From NCBI GenBank assembly GCA_016199585.1, contig JACQGM010000167.1, positions 1 through 32,808 on the forward strand: 32,808 nt of DNA. The letters are read 5' to 3'. Origin of the DNA: Armatimonadota bacterium. Its GTDB lineage: Bacteria; Armatimonadota; JAAZEB01. Of the stretch, positions 26,028 to 32,808 are shown piece after piece (the first letter of the stretch is position 1; the number at the start of each line of letters is the position of its first letter). The position numbers and the translations under genes are program-made. The notes beneath the pieces are model-generated. The model searched no databases and had not been told where the DNA came from. It worked only from the letters and a program-made list of their open reading frames with translations.

Positions 26028-26813
26028 TCAGCTCTGCTCCGGCAGCAGGAGCTGCATCAGCATCCGGGCGTTGCGGCCCGCCTGCCCCTGGTAGTGGTTG
26101 TTGAAGAAGGCGTAGGTCTCCTGCGTCTGCCGGGCCACGTCATGGATGCGGGGTACCCACTCGCGCAGCTCGGTCTCGGAATAGAGATAATCGTAGCGCT
26201 CCCATGCCTCTTCGTGCCGCCACCATTTCTGGGCATTGCGGCCATGGAACCGAAAGTAGCCGACCGACGAAGTCGCCACGGCCAGCGGAGGCATCAGCCC
26301 CTTCAGCCGGGGCTCGTCCACGCAGCAGTAGCCGAGGCCGGCCGCGCGGAGCAGGTCGAACGTCTCATCCCGCACCCACTCGCGGTTGCGGAACTCCACC
26401 ACCGTGGCGGTGCCTTGCATCCGGTCCGCCAGGGCCGCCACGTAGGCACGGTTCGGCGCGGAATTGCGGAAGGACCAGGGGAACTGCGCCAGCACGCACC
26501 CTAGCTGCCCGGCGTCGCGCAGCGGCGCCAGGGCCGAGACGAACCGGGCGAAGAGCGCATCGGCCTCGCCGCCGATCTCGTGCGTCAACTCCTTGCCGGC
26601 CTTCACCACGAACCGGAACTCCGGCGGCACCTTCTGCCGCATGCGAGAGAGCATTCCGGCGTCGGGCATGCGGTAGTAGGTGGTGTTGATCTCCACCGTC
26701 TCAAAGTGCCGGGAGTAGAACGCGAGCATCTCGCGCTCGGGCAGACCTTCCGGGTAGAAATGACCGCGCCAATCCTGGTAACTGTAGCCGGAGGTGCCAA
26801 CGTGGATGGCCAT
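26028..26813 (-). CDS. DUF72 (YecE-like) protein
   Basis: 261 residues from ATG 26813. Hallmarks are HVGTSGYSYQDWRGHFYPEGLP at the N terminus, FETVEINTTYYRMP, the FRFVVKAGKELTHE strand, LGCVLAQFPWSF and the closing TYAFFNNHYQGQAGRNA. The family has a TIM-barrel fold similar to xylose-isomerase-type enzymes, but its reaction is unknown. The start is fixed by the promoter: an upstream in-frame ATG (26834) precedes the predicted transcription start, so it cannot be used, and GGAGGGG lies upstream of 26813. The gene is probably followed on one message by the secretin-N-like gene. Confidence 0.9.
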   Translation of the reverse strand: MAIHVGTSGYSYQDWRGHFYPEGLPEREMLAFYSRHFETVEINTTYYRMPDAGMLSRMRQKVPPEFRFVVKAGKELTHEIGGEADALFARFVSALAPLRDAGQLGCVLAQFPWSFRNSAPNRAYVAALADRMQGTATVVEFRNREWVRDETFDLLRAAGLGYCCVDEPRLKGLMPPLAVATSSVGYFRFHGRNAQKWWRHEEAWERYDYLYSETELREWVPRIHDVARQTQETYAFFNNHYQGQAGRNARMLMQLLLPEQS

Positions 26814-26836
26814 TCCCGCTTCATGCCCCTCCATCC

Positions 26837-26865
26837 AGTATAGCACCGCGCCGGGCGGGCGTCAA
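26837..26865 (-). promoter_or_regulatory. Promoter of the DUF72 gene
   Basis: On the minus strand TTGACG (26860-26865), 17 bp, TATACT (26837-26842). Transcription should begin near 26830. The promoter starts only 17 bp after the PfkB stop, within what is otherwise a tail of the upstream operon. Confidence 0.75.
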
Positions 26866-26881
26866 CGGTCACTGTTTCAGA

Positions 26882-27820
26882 TTATCGCGTGGGGGTGCGC
26901 GCGGCGAATGCCAGCGTCTCCGCCAGGGAGCGCACGCCGGCGGTGGCGCCCATGGCGGTGACGGACATCGCGCCCACGGCGTTGGCCAGGCGCGCCGAGT
27001 CTCTCAGGCCCATTCCCTTGACGATGCCGGCCAGCAAGCCGGCGACCCAGCAGTCGCCCGCGCCGGTGGCGTCCACGGCATCCACCCGGAACGGCGGCAG
27101 GAGGTGCTCCTCCGCGGCGGAGCGCACGTAGCACCCCTGGTCGCCCATCTTGATGCCGACCACCTTCACGCCGGCCGCGAGGAGGACGCGGGCGATGGCA
27201 TCCGGCTCGCGCTCGCCGGTGATCATGCGCGCCTCCTCCAGGCTGGGCACGCAGTAATCCGCCCAGGGAAGCGCGGGGGCGAGGATGTCCATCCATCCCC
27301 CCCGGCTGTTCCAGGCGGTATCCACGCAGGTGGTGACGCCTCGCTCGCGCGCCCGGCGCAGCACGCCCGCCAGCGGCTCGCCGTCCAGGCGCGGGATCAG
27401 GAACGCCGACCCGACGTGGAGCACCCGCGCTCTCTCCACCAGCCCGAAGTCCACGTCCTCGGCCACCAGCTCGGCGTTGGCGCCCAGGTAGTGGATGAAG
27501 GATCGCTCCCCGGTCTCGGAGACGCAGACCATGGTGGCGGAGGTGTTGCGGCCCGGGTGCCGGCGCACGCCGTCCGTCCCCACCCCCACCCGCTGCAGGG
27601 CGGCGACCATGAAGTCGCCGAAGGGATCCTGGCCCACCTTGCCGATCACGGCGGCCTCGATGCCGAGGCGAGAGAGGCCGATCCCGGTGTTGACGGCGCA
27701 CCCGCCGGTGTGCAGCTCCATCTGCTCCACCAGGACCAGCCTCCCCTCCTCGGGCCAGTGATTCACGGGCTTGGCTACCACGTCGGCGACCAGAATGCCC
27801 AGGCAGACGATCTCACTCAT
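26882..27820 (-). CDS. PfkB-family carbohydrate kinase
   Basis: 312 residues, normal for ribokinase-like enzymes. The N-terminal signature is GGCAVNTGIGLSRLG (39-53), and the C-terminal one DATGAGD (250-256) contains the catalytic base Asp256 and the anion hole. The family phosphorylates sugars, sugar acids or nucleosides with ATP in the cytoplasm; the substrate is not readable. GGAGGTG lies just before the ATG. It follows the alcohol dehydrogenase by 39 nt and the GH42-like gene beyond it, so the operon could release a sugar, oxidise it, then trap it by phosphorylation. Confidence 0.92.
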   Translation of the reverse strand: MSEIVCLGILVADVVAKPVNHWPEEGRLVLVEQMELHTGGCAVNTGIGLSRLGIEAAVIGKVGQDPFGDFMVAALQRVGVGTDGVRRHPGRNTSATMVCVSETGERSFIHYLGANAELVAEDVDFGLVERARVLHVGSAFLIPRLDGEPLAGVLRRARERGVTTCVDTAWNSRGGWMDILAPALPWADYCVPSLEEARMITGEREPDAIARVLLAAGVKVVGIKMGDQGCYVRSAAEEHLLPPFRVDAVDATGAGDCWVAGLLAGIVKGMGLRDSARLANAVGAMSVTAMGATAGVRSLAETLAFAARTPTR

Positions 27821-27859
27821 CGCACACCTCCATGACGCGGGAACCCGCTGCGGCCTTCT

Positions 27860-28873
27860 TCAGAATGTGACCAGGACCTTCACCGCTGCGCCCGGGCCGG
27901 CCGCCAGGGCGAGCGCGGCCGGGAAGTCGGCCAGGGCGAAGCGGTGCGTCACCAGCTCGCGCACGCGCACGCGGCCGTCGGCGATCAGCGCGATGGCGCG
28001 CGCGTGCGTGTACGGGTTGATGTAGGAGCCGATGACGGCCAGCTCGTTCAGGAAGATATCGTAGGGGCGGATCGGCACCTCGGCATCCTTCGGGTTCACG
28101 CCGAAGAGGAGAACGCGCCCGCCGCGCCGCGGCAGGGCCAGCGCCTGCGCCACGGTGCGCGGGCTTCCCACGCACTCGATCACCACGTCGGCCCCGATTC
28201 CCGTCTGGTCCCGAACGAGGGCGTGGAGGTCGGTCCGCAGCGGATTGACGACGACATCGGCGCCGAGCCGGCGAGCCAGGTCGGCCTTCGCTTCCGCCGG
28301 CTCGGAGACGACGACCCGGCGCGCCCCCTCCAGGCGGGCGAGCTGCAGCATCAGCAGCCCGATCGTGCCCGCGCCGAGCACCACCACGGTGTCGCCGGCC
28401 TGGATCCGCGCGCGATCCATCCCGTGAACGCAGCAGGCGAGCGGCTCGGCGAAGGCGGCCTCCGCGAACGACAGGGTCTCCGGCAGCCGGTACGCCTGCT
28501 GCGCCGGCACCCGGCAGAACTCCTGGAATCCGCCCGGGATGTTGACGCCGAGGGCCGTCAGGTTCTCGCACAGGTGGATACGGCCCCGCCGGCAGTACGG
28601 GCAGACGCCGCAGTGGATGTTCGGATCGACGGCCACGCGGTCGCCGGGGCGCACGTGCGCGACGTCGGCCCCCGCTGCGGCCACCTCGCCGGCGAATTCG
28701 TGCCCGGGGACGACGGGATACTGCGCGCGGAACCCGCCGTGGAAGATGTGTGCGTCCGTGCCGCAGACGCCGCAGGCCGCCACGCGCACGCGCACGTCCG
28801 CCGGCCCGATCTCGGGGACGTCGCGCTCCTCAACCCGTGCCGCCAGCGGCCGCTCGATCACTGCTGCTCTCAT
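27860..28873 (-). CDS. Zinc-dependent medium-chain alcohol/polyol dehydrogenase
   Basis: 337 residues. Catalytic zinc ligands are Cys37 (CGVCGTD) and His58-Glu59 (GHEFAGEV). The structural zinc is held by Cys88, Cys91, Cys94 and Cys102 (CGVCPYCRRGRIHLC). The Rossmann motif is GAGTIG (167-172), and the acidic residue after the second strand (VVVSEP) favours NAD. Sequence style is that of the sorbitol/threonine/galactitol dehydrogenase group, so a polyol or sugar substrate is likely. GGGGAG precedes the ATG; the gene begins 18 nt after the GH42-like gene and precedes a PfkB kinase, a typical sugar-alcohol arrangement. Confidence 0.92.
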   Translation of the reverse strand: MRAAVIERPLAARVEERDVPEIGPADVRVRVAACGVCGTDAHIFHGGFRAQYPVVPGHEFAGEVAAAGADVAHVRPGDRVAVDPNIHCGVCPYCRRGRIHLCENLTALGVNIPGGFQEFCRVPAQQAYRLPETLSFAEAAFAEPLACCVHGMDRARIQAGDTVVVLGAGTIGLLMLQLARLEGARRVVVSEPAEAKADLARRLGADVVVNPLRTDLHALVRDQTGIGADVVIECVGSPRTVAQALALPRRGGRVLLFGVNPKDAEVPIRPYDIFLNELAVIGSYINPYTHARAIALIADGRVRVRELVTHRFALADFPAALALAAGPGAAVKVLVTF

Positions 28874-28891
28874 GGCACTCCCCGTTGCCGC

Positions 28892-31066
28892 CTACGACCC
28901 GCCCCCGGCTCCCCGCGGCGGGGGTGCCGGAGCCGACTCGGGGGCATGGAGCATCCGGCGCGCCTCCTCCAGCTTCGGACGGATCAGGCTGCGCACGTCG
29001 CGCGGACGCCTATCCGGGTCCAGCCGCCGCGCGAGGCCCACGAGTTGCTGCAGCGTCCCGGCGTTCCCCTGGCGCATCCCCAGCTCCTTCGCCAGGCGGT
29101 CCAGCTCGTTCAGCTCCGCGACCGCCACCTCGATCGGCACCATGAAGTCCGGTTTCATGCCGAGAAGCACGGTCGGCTCCGGCCCCAGGTCAAGGCGCAG
29201 ACGATCATTCCCGTTCTGCCGCTTCAGTACCTTGCCGGTGACGTCGTAGACTTCCACCACCCCGAACGCGGGCGGCCGGATATGGATGCGCCGTTTCCCG
29301 TTCGGGCACCAGACGTGGATCTCATAGCCGCGCCGGGTCTGCATGCCGTAGGCGCGCAATCCCTCGCCCACGTCCAGGGAGTGCCACATCTGGTCCGGGA
29401 GAGTCGGGATCCACCAGGCGTCGGGGGCCACCGGGCGGGTCTCGACTTCGACCACCGGGTGCTGGATGCCGAACGCGCCGGTTTCGCGCGTGGGATGGGG
29501 ATAGAGGAGGAAGCGAGGGCGGTAGTCGGCCGCATCCGGGCGCGCGGTCAGGGCGGTGCGGTACTCGGCCAGCCAGGCCGCAGTCTCGACCGGCGCGTCA
29601 CCGGGATCCACGAACCATGCCTTCATCCCGACCTGACGGAGCAGATCCAGCGCGGCCAGAAGGCTCTCCTTCGTGCGGTAACCTTGCAGCGCCAGCGCCA
29701 GGCACCAGGGGCGCGCGATCGCCTGGCGCGCCTCGCCGGCCGCGAGGCCCGCCTGGGCCACCAGGCGCACCGCGTCGGTGCGGATGCCGATCCCGGCGAA
29801 GCCCCCGAGGGGCCGGTCGTTGACGTGGTAGCGGCGCATGCTGCCGGATCGCTGCACGACCACCGGCACGTCGGCGATCTGCTGCCGGATCGCCTGGGCG
29901 ACCAGGTTCAGATGCTCCCGAAGTGACTGCTCGCGGAAGGAAAGGTGGTCGTACCAGAAGGATGACTCCGCCGGCGCGATCGTGTAGCAGCGCCGTTCCT
30001 TCTCGTCCAGCAGGTAGCCGGCCTTGCCGTCCTTGGTATCGGCCATGGCGAGCGGCACCAGGCGCGCGGCCACCTGGAAAGAGGATGGCTGCGCGCCGCG
30101 GAAGGCCCACTGCTCGCGCAGCGTCTCGATCCGGGCGTAACGGCGGTTGAGAAACGCCTCGAACTCCAGGCGGTAGCTATCGGACACCGGCACCAGGTAG
30201 CCTCCCGGGCCGTCCAGTTTGAGGGCCTGCGAGTAGGGGTGAACCAGGAAGCGCAGCCCGGGCCCGAGCTTCAGGCCGGAGAGCCCTCGCAGGGAGTCCT
30301 GGGCTGCTTCGAAGCCGCCCCATGCGTCCGGCAGCCCCGAGGCTCCGGTGAGGAAGGGGGTCATCACCACCCGCTGCTTCTCGCCCTCGGGAACGGTGAG
30401 GTCGGCAGTTGCCCGCACCCCCCGCGGCCCCTCCGTCTGCCGGGCCCAATCCACCCGCAGCAGCGCTCCCGTGTCCGCGTCCAATACCGCGACGGCGATG
30501 CGCTGGATGGCGCCGGCATAGCCCGGGATCTGGATATCAACGGCGCACTCGCCACTGGCGGCGGTGGGCTCCGAGGTGAAGGCTCCGCCACCGACGTAGT
30601 AGCCGGCGGCCGGGCCCGGCAGCGCGGCGGGGAGCGCCAGGCCGTATCGGAGTCCCTCCGCCTCCAACTGGTCAATGAGGCGCTGCCAGGGCGCGACGGC
30701 TGCGCCGACGGCGGCGCCGTCCGCCGCGACGGCGACATCCCCGATGCCCGCAGCCTTGAAGGCGCGGAGCGCTTCCCGGTCGGCATCCCGGGCGGCGGCG
30801 TCCTCGGGGTGCGCCACGGAGCGCGGGGCGAAGGTAACGCCCACCGGGAGGTAGGGCGCCCCGTCCCAGGTGAGGGCGAACGCGGCGTTGACCTCCCACG
30901 GGTGGCGGGCCCCGGTGGCGTCCCGGTAGGTGCCGCTGGCGCCCGGCGGCGCGGGGGGCAGCGGCGCCGGCTTGGGTTCGCCGCGCCGGGCGAGGGCGGG
31001 CATCGCGGCGGCCAAGAGCGCCAGAGCGACCCCGGTGGTGCGAATGAGGGCAGGATGAGTCCGCAT
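28892..31066 (-). CDS. Secreted TIM-barrel glycosidase-like protein, GH42-type
   Basis: 724 residues from ATG 31066, which opens a good signal peptide (about 24 residues, ending MPALA). A longer frame to 31141 is excluded because it runs through the promoter. LPVGVTFAPRS followed by ALRAFKAAGIGDVAVA resembles the first strand and helix of clan GH-A barrels. SYRLEFEAFLNRRYARIETLREQW matches the FRRWLRERYGTIEALNAAWG-type segment of GH42 beta-galactosidases. The C terminus has a small beta domain (VEVYDVTGKVLKRQ) and a helical tail. I cannot point to both catalytic glutamates, so activity is uncertain. It heads an operon with a dehydrogenase and a sugar kinase, supporting carbohydrate use. Confidence 0.65.
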   Translation of the reverse strand: MRTHPALIRTTGVALALLAAAMPALARRGEPKPAPLPPAPPGASGTYRDATGARHPWEVNAAFALTWDGAPYLPVGVTFAPRSVAHPEDAAARDADREALRAFKAAGIGDVAVAADGAAVGAAVAPWQRLIDQLEAEGLRYGLALPAALPGPAAGYYVGGGAFTSEPTAASGECAVDIQIPGYAGAIQRIAVAVLDADTGALLRVDWARQTEGPRGVRATADLTVPEGEKQRVVMTPFLTGASGLPDAWGGFEAAQDSLRGLSGLKLGPGLRFLVHPYSQALKLDGPGGYLVPVSDSYRLEFEAFLNRRYARIETLREQWAFRGAQPSSFQVAARLVPLAMADTKDGKAGYLLDEKERRCYTIAPAESSFWYDHLSFREQSLREHLNLVAQAIRQQIADVPVVVQRSGSMRRYHVNDRPLGGFAGIGIRTDAVRLVAQAGLAAGEARQAIARPWCLALALQGYRTKESLLAALDLLRQVGMKAWFVDPGDAPVETAAWLAEYRTALTARPDAADYRPRFLLYPHPTRETGAFGIQHPVVEVETRPVAPDAWWIPTLPDQMWHSLDVGEGLRAYGMQTRRGYEIHVWCPNGKRRIHIRPPAFGVVEVYDVTGKVLKRQNGNDRLRLDLGPEPTVLLGMKPDFMVPIEVAVAELNELDRLAKELGMRQGNAGTLQQLVGLARRLDPDRRPRDVRSLIRPKLEEARRMLHAPESAPAPPPRGAGGGS

Positions 31067-31131
31067 CGGAGCGCCAGCTTCCTTTCGTGCGCGGCGGAGC
31101 GCCCTGAAAGCGCCGCGTCTTCTATCAATGG

Positions 31132-31160
31132 ATTGTACCATACGGGGGTGGGGGAGTCAA
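31132..31160 (-). promoter_or_regulatory. Promoter of the GH42-like/dehydrogenase/kinase operon
   Basis: On the minus strand TTGACT (31155-31160), 17 bp, TACAAT (31132-31137). Transcription would begin near 31125, giving a leader of about 60 nt. The divergent VWA gene starts 97 bp away, with no clear plus-strand promoter between. Confidence 0.78.
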
Positions 31161-31256
31161 ATCGGCGAGCGGTGGAGATATTGAAGAAGATCGGCGGTCG
31201 CGCCGTCTAATCGGGACGGGAACTGGCACACAGGCCCGGGAGAGAGGAGAGCAGCC

Positions 31257-32421
31257 ATGAGAGGGCTACTGGTTCTCGGGATCGCGGTGGCGCTGGCGAT
31301 GGTCGGAGCGCCGCTTCGGGCCGCCGGGCGCGCCGCTTCGCGGCCGCCGATTGACGTCGTGTTCGTCCTGGATACCACCGGGAGCATGGGCGGGCTCATC
31401 GAGACGGCGAAGGAGAAGATCTGGGCGGTCGCCAACACGTTGGCGACCGCGAAGCCCACCCCGCGGATCCGCATGGGGCTGGTGGGCTACCGCGACCGCC
31501 GCGATGCCTACGTCACCCGGCGCACCGCGCTGACGGACGACCTCGACGCGGTCTACGAGGCGCTGATGGGCTTCCGCGCCGAGGGCGGCGGCGACGGACC
31601 CGAGAGCGTCAACCAGGCGCTGCACGAGGCCGTGACGAAGATGGCATGGAGCAGCGACCGCCGCGCCTATCGCGTCATCTTCTTGGTCGGCGACTACCCG
31701 CCGCACATGGACTACCAGGACGACGTGAAGTACCCCGAAACGTGCCGGCGGGCAGTTGAGAAGGGGATCACGATCAACACCATTCAGTGCGGCACGTACG
31801 AGGCAACGGCGCCGATCTGGAAGGAGATCGCCCGCCGCAGCGAGGGGACGTTCGCCCGGGTGGAGCAGTCGGGCGGCGCGGTGCGGGCGCCGACGCCCTA
31901 CGACGAGCGGCTGGCGGCGCTGGCCCGCGAGTTGGATGGCACGCGCCTCTACTACGGCACGGCCGCCGAGCAGGCGGCGGGGGAGAAGCGCGCCCGCGCG
32001 GCCGACGAGATCGCAGCGCGCGCGCCGATGGCCGGGCAGGCGTCGCGGGCCGCCCACGTCGCCCGAGAGGCGGCAGATGTGGCAGCCGACCCCGCGCCGC
32101 CCGGCATGCCGAAGGACCTGGCCACGGAGGTGCGCGCGGCGCGCGCAGGTGGGCGACCTGAAGGCGGACGCGCTGCCCCCGGCGATGCGACGCATGTCTC
32201 CTTCCGAGCGCGCGGCCCACGTGGCGAAGATGGACGCGAAGCGGAAGCAGCTCGAGGCGGAGATCCGGGAACTGACCAGGAAGCGGCAGACGCACCTGGC
32301 AGCGGCGATGCGCAAGGCAGGCTCGAAGGGGGCGCACTCGCTCGATGCGGTGCTCTTCCGCTCGATCAAGGAGCAGGGGGGCAAGCGGGGCATGACCTTC
32401 AGCGAGCGACCGGCGCTGTGA
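31257..32421 (+). pseudogene. VWA-domain secreted protein, apparently frameshifted
   Basis: A signal peptide (about 1-23) is followed by a von Willebrand A domain with MIDAS motif DTTGS (39-43) and [17 protein letters not shown]. These domains bind metal and protein ligands. The opening frame runs to 32516 (419 residues), but after about residue 296 its sequence becomes Gly/Ala/Arg-rich noise. The natural C terminus continues in the +1 frame: [31 protein letters not shown], ending SERPAL at 32421, with strong coding bias and a shape like C termini of related VWA proteins. The break lies within the GCGC run near 32132-32150. One extra base would explain it: a sequencing error, a true mutation or, less likely, programmed frameshifting. 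GAGAGGAGAG precedes the ATG. Confidence 0.8.
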
Positions 32422-32542
32422 GAGCGGCAACCCAGCCCTTCGTCCAACCAGGAGAGGGAGCCGCGCATCTGGCGTTCCGGTGGGCTGCCTTCGGCGCGCG
32501 AAGAACGAACCCCTGAATGGACCCGACGAGGATGCGAGTAAC

Positions 32543-32808
32543 ATGCGTTCCGTGGCGTTGTTCATCAGCATTGTGTTCGCCGGTGCAGAGGCCGCGTCGG
32601 CCCGGGCGCCGATCACTCCAGAGCAGGCCGCTGACGCCGTACGCCAGTTCTGCGGCGACCCCGGCCTGACGGTTGCGGTGCAGGGGGCCATACGATGGCC
32701 CGGGGAGCTTCCATGGGTACATTATACCCCGTGCGAGAAGAAAGCCCCTACTGCATTCACACGCCGCTCCTGCGTTGCTTCAAAGGGGATGATCAGCCGC
32801 TCCCCTAC
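32543..32808 (+). CDS. Partial secreted protein of unknown function
   Basis: The frame opens at ATG 32543 (GAGG about 11 nt upstream) and stays open to the right edge: 88 codons, no stop. Residues 1-21 form a signal peptide (ALFISIVFAG...ASA). ITPEQAADAVRQFCGDPGLTVAVQG then reads like a genuine exported domain. From about 32715 base composition turns less GC-biased and the translation looks less protein-like, so the gene may end, shift frame or enter a poor-quality edge there. No family is recognised. Confidence 0.5.
   Translation, partial: MRSVALFISIVFAGAEAASARAPITPEQAADAVRQFCGDPGLTVAVQGAIRWPGELPWVHYTPCEKKAPTAFTRRSCVASKGMISRSP

Noticed and set aside
27944-29926. A 660-codon open frame on the plus strand
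   Set aside because: Opposite the alcohol dehydrogenase and GH42-like genes; no recognisable domain and no ribosome site.
31190-31240. A possible plus-strand promoter for the VWA gene
   Set aside because: TTGAAG and TCTAAT can be paired only with a 19-bp spacer; too weak to claim.

Overview
The window is high-GC bacterial chromosome, densely coding and with strong GC bias at third codon positions. Two tandem secreted proteins pair a type IV prepilin-like N terminus (ending in a run FPVFSRAR) with a C-terminal H-X9-DG motif. Such proteins are typical of Planctomycetota, Lentisphaerota and especially Armatimonadota, so I infer an Armatimonadota-like organism; this is not proven by a marker gene. 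I saw no rRNA, tRNA, CRISPR array, transposase or phage gene. Many genes have readable sigma70-type promoters (TTGACA, 17-18 bp, TATAAT).

Layout, left to right. A strong leftward promoter with an operator in its spacer (98-126) drives a gene outside the window. Then on the plus strand come a secreted GH20 hexosaminidase-like enzyme (255-3206), two overlapping M48 metalloprotease-TPR paralogues (3339-7258), rsmG (7311-8048) and a family 4 glycosyltransferase (8146-9342). Signal peptidase I and a possible small partner ORF lie on the minus strand (9276-9961). A divergent promoter pair (10046-10136) leads into an esterase (10382-11269), then a likely sugar-acid or polyol type catabolic set: a ThuA-like protein, two tandem xylose-isomerase-like TIM barrels and a Gfo/Idh/MocA dehydrogenase (11533-15136).

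The two prepilin-like paralogues (15477-17436) each sit behind a distinct set of helically phased direct repeats, and two very long perfect hairpins lie between them. A short EamA transporter (17545-17967, minus) diverges from a MarR regulator and an unusual ABC exporter (18091-21057). A two-domain AAA+ ATPase follows (21486-23198).

The last third is mostly minus strand: an alkyltransferase-like DNA repair protein, a STAS anti-sigma antagonist, a secretin-N-domain/LTxxQ periplasmic protein with a DUF72 gene, and an operon of GH42-like secreted protein, zinc alcohol dehydrogenase and PfkB sugar kinase (26882-31066). A VWA-domain gene (31257-32421, plus) carries an apparent frameshift, and a partial secreted protein runs off the right end.

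The themes are carbohydrate breakdown, envelope proteolysis and secretion (M48, LepB, prepilin-like proteins), and export. The strongest unexpected signals are regulatory and structural: operators inside promoter spacers, leaderless starts, a PhoB/OmpR-like triple box replacing a -35, and an octamer repeat family that occurs both inside a protein linker and as an intergenic inverted repeat. I could not identify a wholly new multi-gene system with confidence.
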